Positions 1 to 7,487 of a stretch of 64,000 bases of DNA are shown piece by piece. This DNA comes from Myxococcales bacterium (GTDB taxonomy: Bacteria; Myxococcota_A; Polyangia; Polyangiales; Houyiibacteriaceae): NCBI GenBank assembly GCA_029863605.1, contig JAOTVB010000008.1, positions 1-64,000 on the forward strand, given 5' to 3'. The notes under the pieces are model-generated. The model did not search any database. It saw only the letters and a program-made list of their open reading frames with translations, and had not been told where the DNA came from. Positions within the stretch are counted from its first letter, which is position 1, and every line of letters begins with the position of its first letter. The position numbers were made by a program, and so were the translations under genes.

Positions 1-151
1 CGATGTCTTTGTAGCTCTTGACTTCGCCGCCGTGCTTGTCCGCCATCACCTTCATGATCGCGGCCGTCAGCGTCGTCTTGCCGTGATCGATGTGACCGAT
101 CGTGCCTACGTTGATGTGTGGTTTGTCCCGGACAAACTTTTCTTTAGCCAT
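1..151 (-). CDS. tuf: Elongation factor Tu, N-terminal part (runs off window)
   Basis: The first 50 codons of EF-Tu are present. The protein starts MAKEKF and carries the P-loop of the GTPase domain as [15 protein letters not shown]-Tu brings aminoacyl-tRNA to the ribosome. The ATG at 151-149 is preceded by a weak AGGAAA. The gene lies 46 bases downstream of four tRNA genes on the same strand, the order seen at E. coli thrU-tyrU-glyT-thrT-tufB, so it is probably co-transcribed with them. The rest of the gene is outside the window. Confidence 0.97.
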   Translation of the reverse strand, partial: MAKEKFVRDKPHINVGTIGHIDHGKTTLTAAIMKVMADKHGGEVKSYKDI

Positions 152-197
152 CGTTCGTTTCCTACTTGGTCGTTCTTCTGAGTTGGTGGACTCACGG

Positions 198-269
198 AGC
201 CCAGGATGAGACTTGAACTCACGGCCTCCCCCTTACCAAGGGGGTGCTCTACCACTGAGCTACCTGGGC
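198..269 (-). tRNA. tRNA-Thr (anticodon GGT)
   Basis: The reverse strand folds as a full cloverleaf. The acceptor stem is GCCCAGG/CCTGGGC, the anticodon stem CCCCC/GGGGG encloses the loop TTGGTAA, and the T loop is TTCAAGT. The anticodon GGT reads ACC/ACU threonine codons. It is the last tRNA before tuf. The 3' CCA is not encoded. Confidence 0.95.
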
Positions 270-328
270 ATAGTCTGAATCGCGTCTCTTTTCACCTGTC
301 TTGAGTCGGAGCCCTCGAGGCTAGTCTT

Positions 329-404
329 TGGAGCGGGCGACCGGGGTCGAACCGGCGACATTCAGCTTGGAAGGCTGACGCTCTACCAACTGAGCTACAC
401 CCGC
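329..404 (-). tRNA. tRNA-Gly (anticodon TCC)
   Basis: Reverse-strand cloverleaf with acceptor stem GCGGGTG/CGCCCGC (one G-U pair), anticodon loop CTTCCAA and T loop TTCGACC. The anticodon TCC reads GGA/GGG glycine codons. Discriminator T at 332 is followed by CCA at 331-329, so this is the only tRNA of the four with an encoded CCA end. Confidence 0.95.
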
Positions 405-431
405 AAAATCCTTACGTACTTTCCCTTAGGG

Positions 432-514
432 TGGAGGGTGGTGGGTTCGAACCACCGTAGGCATAAGCCGGCAGATTTACAGTCTGCTCCCTTTGACCGC
501 TCGGGCAACCCTCC
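432..514 (-). tRNA. tRNA-Tyr (anticodon GTA)
   Basis: Reverse-strand class II tRNA with a long variable arm. The acceptor stem is GGAGGGT/ACCCTCC, and the anticodon stem GCAGA/TCTGC encloses the loop CTGTAAA. The anticodon GTA identifies tyrosine, and the 83-base length fits a tRNA-Tyr. The 3' CCA is not encoded. Confidence 0.95.
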
Positions 515-536
515 ATAGTCGTTCCGTTTTCAGTAG

Positions 537-609
537 AGCTGGCGATGAGACTTGAACTCATAACCGCCGGTTTACAAAACCGGTGCTCTACCAGTTGAGC
601 TACGCCAGC
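537..609 (-). tRNA. tRNA-Thr (anticodon TGT)
   Basis: Reverse-strand cloverleaf with acceptor stem GCTGGCG/CGCCAGC, anticodon stem CCGGT/ACCGG and loop TTTGTAA. The anticodon TGT reads ACA/ACG threonine codons. It is the first tRNA of the operon. CCA is not encoded. Confidence 0.95.
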
Positions 610-690
610 ATGATGGTCGTTTCCGCCATCATGTCCCGCGCCGACACACAGACCCACTTTTGGGGTACCACCCACCGCCACGGGGCGGCT

Positions 691-719
691 GTACTACGGT
701 CGGACCCCCTGAAAGTCAA
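691..719 (-). promoter_or_regulatory. Candidate stable-RNA promoter of the tRNA-tuf operon
   Basis: On the reverse strand TTGACT (719-714) and TAGTAC (696-691) are separated by 17 bases. The -10 box is followed by a very GC-rich discriminator (AGCCGCCCCG). A strong -35 with a GC-rich discriminator is typical of stringently controlled stable-RNA promoters. It sits about 80 bases before the first tRNA. No transcription data were used. Confidence 0.5.
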
Positions 720-731
720 GGGAATCGGCCC

Positions 732-1136
732 TCAGGACCCCGACGGGGGCACGCAGACCTTCCGCTCGTCGTTCGGTAGGTCGACGAAGTCAACGGTGCC
801 GCTGCCGTTGCAGTTGGCTTCGTTTGCCGGAGATCGATTGTAATTGCAGTCGGGATACTTGTTCACACAGACCCGAAAACAGTAGTTCGCGCCATCGTCG
901 TGCGTCACGCAGGCCGAGCCCTCTGGGCAATCGACATCGCCGCTGCACCCCTCGAGGCCGCAGTAGCCCCCCGTGAAATCCGGGAGGCATTCGAGCTCGA
1001 AGCCCTCCGGCGACTCGCATTCCGCGCTGGCTGTGCATTGCGCCCCGACCCCGATCCGGTCGGCCTCGGTGCCGTCCCCACATCCGAGCACGAAGAGACT
1101 CATGCCAACCACCCAACCCACCTTGGTGCTCATCAT
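732..1136 (-). CDS. Small cysteine-rich lipoprotein
   Basis: A 134-residue protein of unknown function. The N-terminus is a lipoprotein signal ending in VLGC (Cys19), so the mature protein should be lipidated and exported. The rest has about a dozen cysteines in short loops (CTASAEC, CSGDVDC, CVTHDD), resembling disulfide-rich surface lipoproteins of Myxococcota. Two ATGs lie side by side at 1136 and 1133 without a clear ribosome site. It begins 17 bases after the upstream TPR lipoprotein and is probably its operon partner. Confidence 0.75.
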   Translation of the reverse strand: MMSTKVGWVVGMSLFVLGCGDGTEADRIGVGAQCTASAECESPEGFELECLPDFTGGYCGLEGCSGDVDCPEGSACVTHDDGANYCFRVCVNKYPDCNYNRSPANEANCNGSGTVDFVDLPNDERKVCVPPSGS

Positions 1137-1153
1137 GACTAGAAAATTACATA

Positions 1154-2263
1154 TTAGTCGGGCGGCGGCAACTTTTGGGGGGCTCGCGCCATGATCACCT
1201 TCCGGTGGTCCGCTCGATCCGCAAACTTCCGAAGGCGCGCTCGGGCCGCCTCGAGATCGGCCTCGATCCGGCCGGTCCACTCCGAGCGGACCCCGGTGCG
1301 CTGAACCATCGCCAGCGTGAGCTCCCAATAGCGAATCGCGTGACGAATCAGGGGCTGTGCAAGCTCGGCCAGCCGAAGTCGATACTCCTGCCTGTAGATC
1401 GCAAGCTCGGCGGAGGTCATCGCTCGCCCGGCCGGGGGCACCGGCGCCGTCATGATCGCATCCCAAAAGCGGTCGTACATGGAACCGATTCGGTAGCCGG
1501 CGGCCGAGGCCCAGTACGCGTCGGTGAGTCGAATGGTGTCGAAGTAGGTCCGTTGCGCCTCGAGAAGCAAGCCAGCACGGCGCTCGAGCACTGCACGTTG
1601 CGCTTCGACTGCCGCGGGGGGAATCACGATGCTCTCCGATCTCAGTCGAACCGTCTCGGCCAGCGTATAGCTCGCGGACGCCACGAAGAATGGATCGCGG
1701 ATGCGCTCCTCCTCCGAGCGTGTGCGGTGGTAGAGGAGTGCCTCGCGCGCCTCGGCAGCAGCGGCATCCAACTCTCCTCGGCCGAGCCATGCCTCTGCGC
1801 GACGGGCCATGACTTCAGACCGCTCGTCGCTCGTCAAACCGGTGTGCCCGAGAAGAAGGTCGGTCGTCTCTAACGCTTCGTCGAAACGCCGGGTTTCAAC
1901 GTACAAAAAGGCGAGCTGGAAGCGGGTGTGCTTCGTGTCGCGAGAACCCGGCCGTAATCGAAGAAGGCGTTCGTATCGTTCGGTCGATTCACGCCAACGT
2001 TCCAAACGCTGCAAGCAGAGGCCAGCGTTGTAAAGCGACGCGGAGACGTAGCGACTGTCGGGAAAGATTTCAACGACTCGATCGAACGAAGTCACGGCTC
2101 GATCGCACTCGCCTGTTTTCATCTGTTGGAGCGCATCCGCGAAAGCGACACGGGCTTCGGCAGTCTGGGCCCGTGCGCGCCTCGGCACGGTCGTCTGCTG
2201 CGGACGAGACGCGCATCCCATTCCGAGAAACACGGTAAGCGCTATGACCGACAGCAATCGCAT
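1154..2263 (-). CDS. TPR-repeat lipoprotein
   Basis: A 369-residue exported protein. The lipoprotein signal ends LGMGC (Cys17). Residues about 35-190 form tetratricopeptide-like helical repeats (for example DRAVTSFDRVVEIFPDSR and RESTERYERLLRLRPGS), and the C-terminal half is a long charged helical region. TPR lipoproteins usually act as scaffolds of envelope complexes, but no partner is visible here apart from the small lipoprotein that follows. A specific role cannot be given. Confidence 0.85.
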   Translation of the reverse strand: MRLLSVIALTVFLGMGCASRPQQTTVPRRARAQTAEARVAFADALQQMKTGECDRAVTSFDRVVEIFPDSRYVSASLYNAGLCLQRLERWRESTERYERLLRLRPGSRDTKHTRFQLAFLYVETRRFDEALETTDLLLGHTGLTSDERSEVMARRAEAWLGRGELDAAAAEAREALLYHRTRSEEERIRDPFFVASASYTLAETVRLRSESIVIPPAAVEAQRAVLERRAGLLLEAQRTYFDTIRLTDAYWASAAGYRIGSMYDRFWDAIMTAPVPPAGRAMTSAELAIYRQEYRLRLAELAQPLIRHAIRYWELTLAMVQRTGVRSEWTGRIEADLEAARARLRKFADRADHRKVIMARAPQKLPPPD

Positions 2264-2321
2264 TCCTCCGCTCAGTATAGCGCGCTGGGCGGCGGCGTGG
2301 TTTGCTCCGGTTGGGCCCTAG

Positions 2322-2690
2322 CTACGCCGCGTCGTGGGCACCAAACGGCCGCGCGGTGATCATGAGCTCGCGCACGCGCACCCAGCGACGGAGCGCGCGC
2401 CAATGCGCGTTTGCCATGCACAGAAATCGGAGGGCGGTGTCATTGAACAGCAGCCCGGGTTGGTCGCGTATGATTTCAGCGTCGATCCACAGCGGGTCTG
2501 GTTCACCTGGGAGGGCGAGCTGGACTTGCAGCCGATCGGTTCGACGATTGCCGAGGATCGCGAGCGAATCGAGGTGCAGGCCATGCTCGCTGATACTGGT
2601 CACGAAGGCCGGCAACACTTCGTCGTCTGCTACGAGCTGGGCGTAGAGCGCCACCGGAACATACGTTTCACGGTGAGCACTGAACAACAT
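2322..2690 (-). CDS. PilZ-like domain protein, c-di-GMP motifs degenerate
   Basis: A 122-residue single-domain protein. The pattern FVTSISEHGLHLDS, then LALPGEP, then LRFL resembles a PilZ beta-barrel. The two usual cyclic-di-GMP motifs are not intact: no clear RxxxR is seen, and the (D/N)xSxxG motif reads TSISEHG. Cyclic-di-GMP binding is therefore doubtful. The ATG at 2690 was preferred over an upstream TTG at 2729, which would leave almost no room before divergent plsY. Confidence 0.65.
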   Translation of the reverse strand: MLFSAHRETYVPVALYAQLVADDEVLPAFVTSISEHGLHLDSLAILGNRRTDRLQVQLALPGEPDPLWIDAEIIRDQPGLLFNDTALRFLCMANAHWRALRRWVRVRELMITARPFGAHDAA

Positions 2691-2776
2691 GGTAGTGTCG
2701 AAGCTACGGGGGCGCTTCCGCAGACGCAAGAAAGTTGCGGTATCTATCGCGGGCGCGAGCGCTGTATGATTCGCGG

Positions 2777-3355
2777 ATGGTCGGCCCGACCCTCACGATC
2801 GCCACGTATCTGCTGGGCTCCATATCGTTCGGGCTGATCCTCGCCAAACGACGCGGCGTCGATTTGAGGAGCATCGGCAGCGGCAATATTGGTGCCACCA
2901 ATGTCGGTCGAGCCTTGGGCAAGCGGACTGGCCGGGTCGTCCTCGTCCTCGACATGCTCAAGGGATTCGCGCCCGTTGCGCTCGCACGATGGGTGCTCGA
3001 CCTGCCGTGGCCCTGGATCACCGGCGTCGGCCTCGCCGCTGTCGTCGGGCACGTCTTTCCGATTTGGTACGGCTTTCGCGGTGGAAAAGGGGCGGCGACC
3101 TCCGGCGGCGTTTTATTGGGGGCCCTGCCCCCGATCGGAGCCCTCACGCTGCTCACCTTCATCGTCGCGAAGAAGTGGACGCGCCTGGCAAGCGTTGGCT
3201 CGCTGTCCGCTGCCACGGTGGGCGCGGTGATGACTTTGGCGATCGACGGCCGACAATGGCCGGTGCTCTTGGCGACGGGTTTGTGGTTCCTCGTGGTTCT
3301 GCGCCACTGGGAAAACATCATTCGACTGCTTCGTGGTGAGGAACGGGCCGGCTAA
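2777..3355 (+). CDS. plsY: Acyl-phosphate:glycerol-3-phosphate acyltransferase PlsY
   Basis: PlsY transfers the acyl group from acyl-phosphate to glycerol 3-phosphate, the first step of phospholipid synthesis, in the inner membrane. The 192-residue product has the family's hydrophobic segments and three conserved motifs: LGSISFG near the N-terminus, SGNIGATNVGRALGK, and the glycine-rich phosphate loop FRGGKGAATSGG. The ATG at 2777 matches family length; an in-frame ATG at 2735 would add 14 residues unlike the family. It is divergent from the PilZ-like gene, and the downstream TetR gene is likely involved in lipid metabolism. Confidence 0.95.
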   Translation: MVGPTLTIATYLLGSISFGLILAKRRGVDLRSIGSGNIGATNVGRALGKRTGRVVLVLDMLKGFAPVALARWVLDLPWPWITGVGLAAVVGHVFPIWYGFRGGKGAATSGGVLLGALPPIGALTLLTFIVAKKWTRLASVGSLSAATVGAVMTLAIDGRQWPVLLATGLWFLVVLRHWENIIRLLRGEERAG

Positions 3356-3361
3356 CGCTGT

Positions 3362-3390
3362 TTGACTGCGGCCACCGGGGTGTGATACCA
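3362..3390 (+). promoter_or_regulatory. Candidate promoter of the TetR/FadR-like gene
   Basis: TTGACT (3362-3367), a 17-base spacer and ATACCA (3385-3390) form a plausible sigma-70-type promoter. Transcription would start about 3397, immediately at the ATG at 3398, so the message may be leaderless. No ribosome-binding site is seen at the correct distance. The FadR-like operator at 3395-3412 would cover the start point. Confidence 0.4.
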
Positions 3391-3394
3391 AAAA

Positions 3395-3412
3395 TGAATG
3401 GCGATTCATTCA
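3395..3412 (+). promoter_or_regulatory. FadR-like (TetR family) operator over the start codon
   Basis: The 18 bases TGAATGGCGATTCATTCA form an imperfect palindrome (arms ATGAAT/ATTCAT around GGCG). They match the B. subtilis FadR (YsaA/YsiA type) consensus TGAATGAMTANTCATTCA at 16 of 18 positions as I recall it. The element covers the start codon of the adjacent TetR gene, so autorepression is the simplest reading. I found no second good copy elsewhere in the window by eye. Confidence 0.65.
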
Positions 3413-4015
3413 GCCGCCAACAAGCGAAAAAGCTCGGCTCCAGACAAGCGCGACCGCATCCTCAAGGCCGCGATCAAGGTCTTCGCCAGAAACGGCTTTT
3501 ATGCGACGCGAGTGAGTGAGATCGCGAAGACGGCCGGTGTCGCCGACGGAACCATCTACCTCTACTTCAAGAACAAAGACGACGTGCTGACCTCGATCTT
3601 CGAAGACGGCATCCAGCGACTGCTCGCGATTCTTCGTGAGGTGGCCGCCTCCGATGACCCAGTCGAACAGCGGATCACGCGCATCATCGCGCTTCAGCTC
3701 GGCCTGCTCGAGGACCAACGAGACCTCGCAGAAGTCATCACGGTCAACCTGCGGCAGTCTTCGCGGCTGCTCAAGCAGTACGCCGCGCCTTTGTTCATGG
3801 AGTACATCGAAGTCCTCGCCGGGGTGGTCGACGAGGGTCAGAAGCAGGGCGTCTTTCGAAGAGACCTCAACGCACGCGTCGTCGCTCGTGCTCTGTTCGG
3901 AGCGCTCGATGGAATCTTGCTGACCTGGGCGCTCGGGGAGGCCGATCCACAGGCTTTGCGAAAAGCGGCAGGTCATTGCGCCAGCTTGTTCCTCGAAGGC
4001 CTCAGAGAGCGGTGA
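3398..4015 (+). CDS. TetR-family regulator, FadR-like
   Basis: A 205-residue TetR-type repressor. The N-terminal helix-turn-helix (about residues 18-62, with DRILKAAIKVFARNGFYAT and GTIYLYFKNKDDVL) is followed by an all-helical ligand domain. Its operator-like site, and etfBA 1.5 kb away, point to control of fatty acid beta-oxidation by acyl-CoA. In Bacillus, FadR of this family controls etfBA and acyl-CoA dehydrogenase genes. The link is inferred; no acyl-CoA enzyme lies next to it, and the SDR and SLOG genes intervene. Confidence 0.85.
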   Translation: MAIHSAANKRKSSAPDKRDRILKAAIKVFARNGFYATRVSEIAKTAGVADGTIYLYFKNKDDVLTSIFEDGIQRLLAILREVAASDDPVEQRITRIIALQLGLLEDQRDLAEVITVNLRQSSRLLKQYAAPLFMEYIEVLAGVVDEGQKQGVFRRDLNARVVARALFGALDGILLTWALGEADPQALRKAAGHCASLFLEGLRER

Positions 4016-4037
4016 CGCGTGGCATCGTCGCAGATGT

Positions 4038-4895
4038 TCAGGACACGGCGTCGACCAACTGCTGGCTGACTTCCCATAGGCGCTGCGCCGCGGCTTCGTC
4101 TTGGCACACCGGGCTCGGGGTCACTTCTTTGAACTTGTTGAAGTATCTCCCGGTCACCCCCTCGAGCTCCGAAGCCGTTGCGACGTAGACAGGCGTCTTC
4201 GCGCCAGCCGCCTCGGGCAGGATGAAGACACGCGCGACGGGTGACCGATGCAAGAAATTCAGAAATGCGTTGTTTCGCGTGATTCGGCTTCGCACGTTCC
4301 CAGGATGGACCGCGTTCGAAGTGACGCCGAGACGTCTCCAGCGTCGCGCGAGCTCGTTCGAGAAGAGCACGTTAGCGAGCTTGGAATGCGAATACGCTTT
4401 GAAGCCACGCCAGTCTTTCTCGAACATCAGGTCGTCCCAATTGATCGACTCTGGCCGGCGGTGCATCGATGACGACACGTTGACGACACGTGACGGCGCG
4501 CCCCCAGCGAGCAGATCCTCGAGCTCGGTGGTGAGAAGGAAATGCGCGAGATGATTGACCGCGAAAGTGTCCTCGTAGCCATCTTTGCTGAGAGTTCGAT
4601 CCTTGTGCCAAACGCCGGCGTTGTTGATCAGGACGCTGAGCGAGGGAAACTTCTCTTTGATGTCGCGCGCGAGTCGCCGCACCTCGGCGAGCGAAGAAAA
4701 ATCGGCTTGAAAGGTTTCGATCCGCGCGCCTGTCGCCGCCAAGTCCTCGGCTGCTTTTTCGAGGCGCTCCGGACTGCGAGCCGCGATCCCGACGACGTCG
4801 AAATGAGACGCCAAGCCGCGAGCGGTTTCGAGCCCGATGCCACTGCTGCCGCCGGTTACCAGCGCATATCGGTCGGCTCTTGCGTCTGTGCTCAT
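4038..4895 (-). CDS. Short-chain dehydrogenase/reductase (retinol dehydrogenase-like)
   Basis: A 285-residue NAD(P)-dependent oxidoreductase. Visible are the cofactor-binding motif TGGSSGIG (about residues 15-22), NNAG, the catalytic Ser in VNVSSS and the catalytic YSHSK (YxxxK). The length and the C-terminal layout (HPGNVRS, then LPEAAGAKTPVYVA) resemble the retinol dehydrogenase/WW-oxidoreductase branch. The substrate cannot be deduced. It converges on the TetR gene and is divergent from the SLOG gene, whose start is about 20 bases away. Confidence 0.9.
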   Translation of the reverse strand: MSTDARADRYALVTGGSSGIGLETARGLASHFDVVGIAARSPERLEKAAEDLAATGARIETFQADFSSLAEVRRLARDIKEKFPSLSVLINNAGVWHKDRTLSKDGYEDTFAVNHLAHFLLTTELEDLLAGGAPSRVVNVSSSMHRRPESINWDDLMFEKDWRGFKAYSHSKLANVLFSNELARRWRRLGVTSNAVHPGNVRSRITRNNAFLNFLHRSPVARVFILPEAAGAKTPVYVATASELEGVTGRYFNKFKEVTPSPVCQDEAAAQRLWEVSQQLVDAVS

Positions 4896-4915
4896 CGCGC
4901 GCTTCTATTTCACAC

Positions 4916-5464
4916 GTGGCGCCCGAAAGCCAGAAGTCGCTCCCTATCGTCGGCGTGATGGGCTCCGGCACATCGGCTGACGTCAGCCGTTGCGCGGAGC
5001 TCGGTCGATCACTGGCCGCAGAGCGCGTTCACTTGCTCACCGGAGGCGGGCGGGGCGTCATGGACGCGGTGAGCCGCGCGTTCCATGGCGTCGAGGGCCG
5101 CCAAGGCTTGGTGATCGGCGTTCTACCCGCAGCCGGTCCCGGCGAGGCGAATCCCCCGGCCGGCTATCCAAACCCATGGGTGGAGCTATCGATTCAGACG
5201 CACTTGCATCTCAGCGGAAACGAGGGAACGAACGTCGCGTCTCGCAATCACATCAACGTGCTGAGCTCCGATGTCATCGTCGCGTTGCCGGGAGCACTCG
5301 GCACCCGCAGCGAGGTCGAGCTGGCCCTTCGCTACAGAGTACCGATCGTCGCGTATCTGCAGGACCGCGCTGAAATTCCTCAGCTCCCCGACTCGGTCAC
5401 GGTTGCTGCGCACCTCGAAGACATTATCGCCTTCGTCCGTCGCGCTCTCGGCCGCAGTCCTTGA
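4916..5464 (+). CDS. SLOG/LOG-family nucleotide-binding protein
   Basis: A 182-residue Rossmann-like protein of the TIGR00725/'lysine decarboxylase-like' SLOG group. The motifs GVMGSGTS, LLTGGGRGVMDA and VALPGALGTRSEVELA correspond to the family's nucleotide-binding loops. In canonical LOG proteins the last motif is PGGxGTxxE; here it is PGALGTRSE. The function of this subgroup is not settled. GTG at 4916 is preferred; ATG at 4880 would overlap the divergent SDR gene. The stop overlaps the -35 box of the etf promoter. Confidence 0.75.
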   Translation: MAPESQKSLPIVGVMGSGTSADVSRCAELGRSLAAERVHLLTGGGRGVMDAVSRAFHGVEGRQGLVIGVLPAAGPGEANPPAGYPNPWVELSIQTHLHLSGNEGTNVASRNHINVLSSDVIVALPGALGTRSEVELALRYRVPIVAYLQDRAEIPQLPDSVTVAAHLEDIIAFVRRALGRSP

Positions 5465-5489
5465 CAGTCGTACGAAACGCGCCTAGAAA
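5461..5489 (+). promoter_or_regulatory. Candidate etfBA promoter
   Basis: A perfect -35 TTGACA (5461-5466), a 17-base spacer and TAGAAA (5484-5489) lie about 58 bases ahead of the etfB start. The -35 overlaps the stop codon of the SLOG gene. No FadR-like palindrome is seen at this promoter. Confidence 0.55.
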
Positions 5490-5546
5490 GCCTGCGTTTT
5501 GCAGCCTGTTGTGAGCCTGAGGGGCTCGTCAATCTGAGGAGGAAGC

Positions 5547-6398
5547 GTGAAGATCCTCGTAACCATCAAGCGGGTGGCCGACCCGGATAATGCAAGCAAG
5601 CTCAAGGTGAGTGGCGACGGCACGGCTGTCACATCGGAAGGGCTCGAATGGAAGATGAACCCCTTCGACGACTGGAGCCTCGAAGCCGCACTTCGGCTGA
5701 CCGAAAACGCCGCCGAGAAGAACGCACGCGTCGGCGAGGTCGTGCTGGTTTCAATCGGTCCCAACGACGAGCACACGCAGCGAATCATCCGCGAGGGGCT
5801 CGCGAAGGGGGCTGAGCGCGGCCTCCTCGTCGAAGCGGACGACGCCAACCTCGACGCTTCCGTCGTCTCGCTGATTCTGAAGGCGGTCGTCGACAAGGAA
5901 AACCCGGACCTCGTCGTCATGGGCAAGCAGGCCGCCGACGGCGATTCCAACGTGGCAGGGACCAAATTGGCAGCGCGTCTCGGCTGGCCGATCATCAACT
6001 ACGCGATGAAGATCAGCACCAACGACGATGGCAAGACGCTCGAGGTGAAGCGCGAGCTCGACACAGGCGTCGCGACCGTGAAGGTCACAGGGCCGGCCGT
6101 CATCACCACCTCGGACCGAATCCTCCAGCCGGACTCCGTGAAAAACGGTGTGACTCCCGCAGACCATCAGTACGCGAAGCTCGAGGTCGGGGGCCGCTAC
6201 GCTTCACTCAAGGGCATCATGCAAGCCAAGAAGAAGCCCATCGATCAGACCTCGATCGGAGATCTTGGCGTCGAGGCAAAGACGGCACTCAAGTACACGA
6301 AGTTCGAGTTACCGCCGGCGCGCTCGGGCGACACCACATTCGTCGAATCGGTCGAAGAGTTGGTCGACAAGTTACACAACACGGCCAAGGTCATCTAA
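5547..6398 (+). CDS. etfB: Electron transfer flavoprotein, beta subunit
   Basis: EtfB pairs with EtfA to form the FAD/AMP-containing carrier that takes electrons from acyl-CoA and other dehydrogenases to the quinone pool through ETF:quinone oxidoreductase. The 283-residue product has the beta-subunit features MKILVTIKRV at the start, GPNDEHTQRIIREGLAKGA, and MGKQAADGDSNVAG for AMP binding. The GTG start at 5547 has a strong GAGGAGG ribosome site. It is followed by etfA 33 bases downstream. Confidence 0.97.
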   Translation: MKILVTIKRVADPDNASKLKVSGDGTAVTSEGLEWKMNPFDDWSLEAALRLTENAAEKNARVGEVVLVSIGPNDEHTQRIIREGLAKGAERGLLVEADDANLDASVVSLILKAVVDKENPDLVVMGKQAADGDSNVAGTKLAARLGWPIINYAMKISTNDDGKTLEVKRELDTGVATVKVTGPAVITTSDRILQPDSVKNGVTPADHQYAKLEVGGRYASLKGIMQAKKKPIDQTSIGDLGVEAKTALKYTKFELPPARSGDTTFVESVEELVDKLHNTAKVI

Positions 6399-6431
6399 TG
6401 CCTCTCGAGAGACGGAAAGGAAACATCAGAC

Positions 6432-7394
6432 ATGGCTAATGTTCTCGTCGTTGCGGAGCTGCTCGAGGGCAAGACACGCAAAACCACTCTTTGTGCCGTA
6501 ACCGCCGCAAAACAGATCGCCGATGGTACCGCTGGTTCGTTCGACATTCTCTCGATTGGAGAAGGTGCCGGCGCAGCCGCCGAAGAGCTTGTCGGCTACG
6601 GGGCGGGCAAAGTGCTCAAAGCCGAGATTCCCGGCGGCTACGTCTGCGAGAAGTACGGACCGACGGTTGTCGAGGTCGGCAAGGGCTACGATGTGATCGT
6701 CGCGTGCGCGAGCGCTTTCGGAAAGGATCTCCTGCCATGGGTGGCAGCCAAGCTCGATGCGGGCATGGCGTCCGAAATCGCGGCAGTCCATACCGATGGC
6801 GGAAAGCTCAGGTACACGCGGCCGATGTACGCCGGCAACGTTTCAGGCAACGTGGAAATCCTCACCGAGAAACACGTCATCACAGTTCGGCAGTCGGAGT
6901 TCGAAGCGGCCACGGCGGGTGGCGGTTCGAGCCCGGTCGAAGAGGTGGCGATCGCGACCGACCCTGCCGCTGACAAGGTCGAGTTCATCGGCGTCGAGGT
7001 CATGAAGAGCGAGCGCCCCGAGCTCACGGATGCCGACATCGTCGTATCTGGGGGAAGAGCCCTCAAGAGCGCAGAAAACTTCACCAACGTCATCGAGCCG
7101 CTGGTGGATGCTTTGGGAGCCGCCATGGGCGCCTCCCGTGCGGCTTGTGACGCGGGTTACGTATCGCCGGAGCTCCAGGTCGGTCAAACCGGTAAGGTCG
7201 TCGCGCCTAAGCTCTACGTGGCGATCGGCATCTCGGGGGCGATCCAGCACTTGGCGGGCATGAAGGGCAGCAAGACGATCGTCGCGATCAACAAGGACAA
7301 GGAAGCGCCGATTGCGCAGGTCGCGGACTACTTCCTGGTCGCTGACCTATTCGATGCGGTGCCCGCCCTCACCGAAGAGGTAAAGAAGCTCTGA
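6432..7394 (+). CDS. etfA: Electron transfer flavoprotein, alpha subunit
   Basis: The 320-residue alpha subunit binds FAD with its C-terminal domain. The signatures [32 protein letters not shown] and the C-terminal [17 protein letters not shown] are clear. An AAAGGAAA ribosome site precedes the ATG. It forms a two-gene operon with etfB closed by the terminator at 7420-7451. Confidence 0.97.
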   Translation: MANVLVVAELLEGKTRKTTLCAVTAAKQIADGTAGSFDILSIGEGAGAAAEELVGYGAGKVLKAEIPGGYVCEKYGPTVVEVGKGYDVIVACASAFGKDLLPWVAAKLDAGMASEIAAVHTDGGKLRYTRPMYAGNVSGNVEILTEKHVITVRQSEFEAATAGGGSSPVEEVAIATDPAADKVEFIGVEVMKSERPELTDADIVVSGGRALKSAENFTNVIEPLVDALGAAMGASRAACDAGYVSPELQVGQTGKVVAPKLYVAIGISGAIQHLAGMKGSKTIVAINKDKEAPIAQVADYFLVADLFDAVPALTEEVKKL

Positions 7395-7419
7395 GGGGTT
7401 GATCACGCTGAACAAGAGG

Positions 7420-7451
7420 AGCCCGGACGCGGTTGCCGCCCGGGCTTTTTT
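7420..7451 (+). terminator. Intrinsic terminator after etfBA
   Basis: The stem AGCCCGG (7420-7426) pairs with CCGGGCT (7440-7446), enclosing a 13-base loop, and is followed by a run of Ts (7446-7451). It is the clearest rho-independent terminator in the window. Confidence 0.9.
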
Positions 7452-7487
7452 GTGGGCTCCGTAGGCCGAGTCGTGCACAATTCCCAG

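Noticed and set aside
732-1790. 352-codon frame running across two lipoprotein genes
   Set aside because: Only its last 134 codons make a protein with a signal and Cys pattern; the upstream part overlaps the TPR lipoprotein in another frame.
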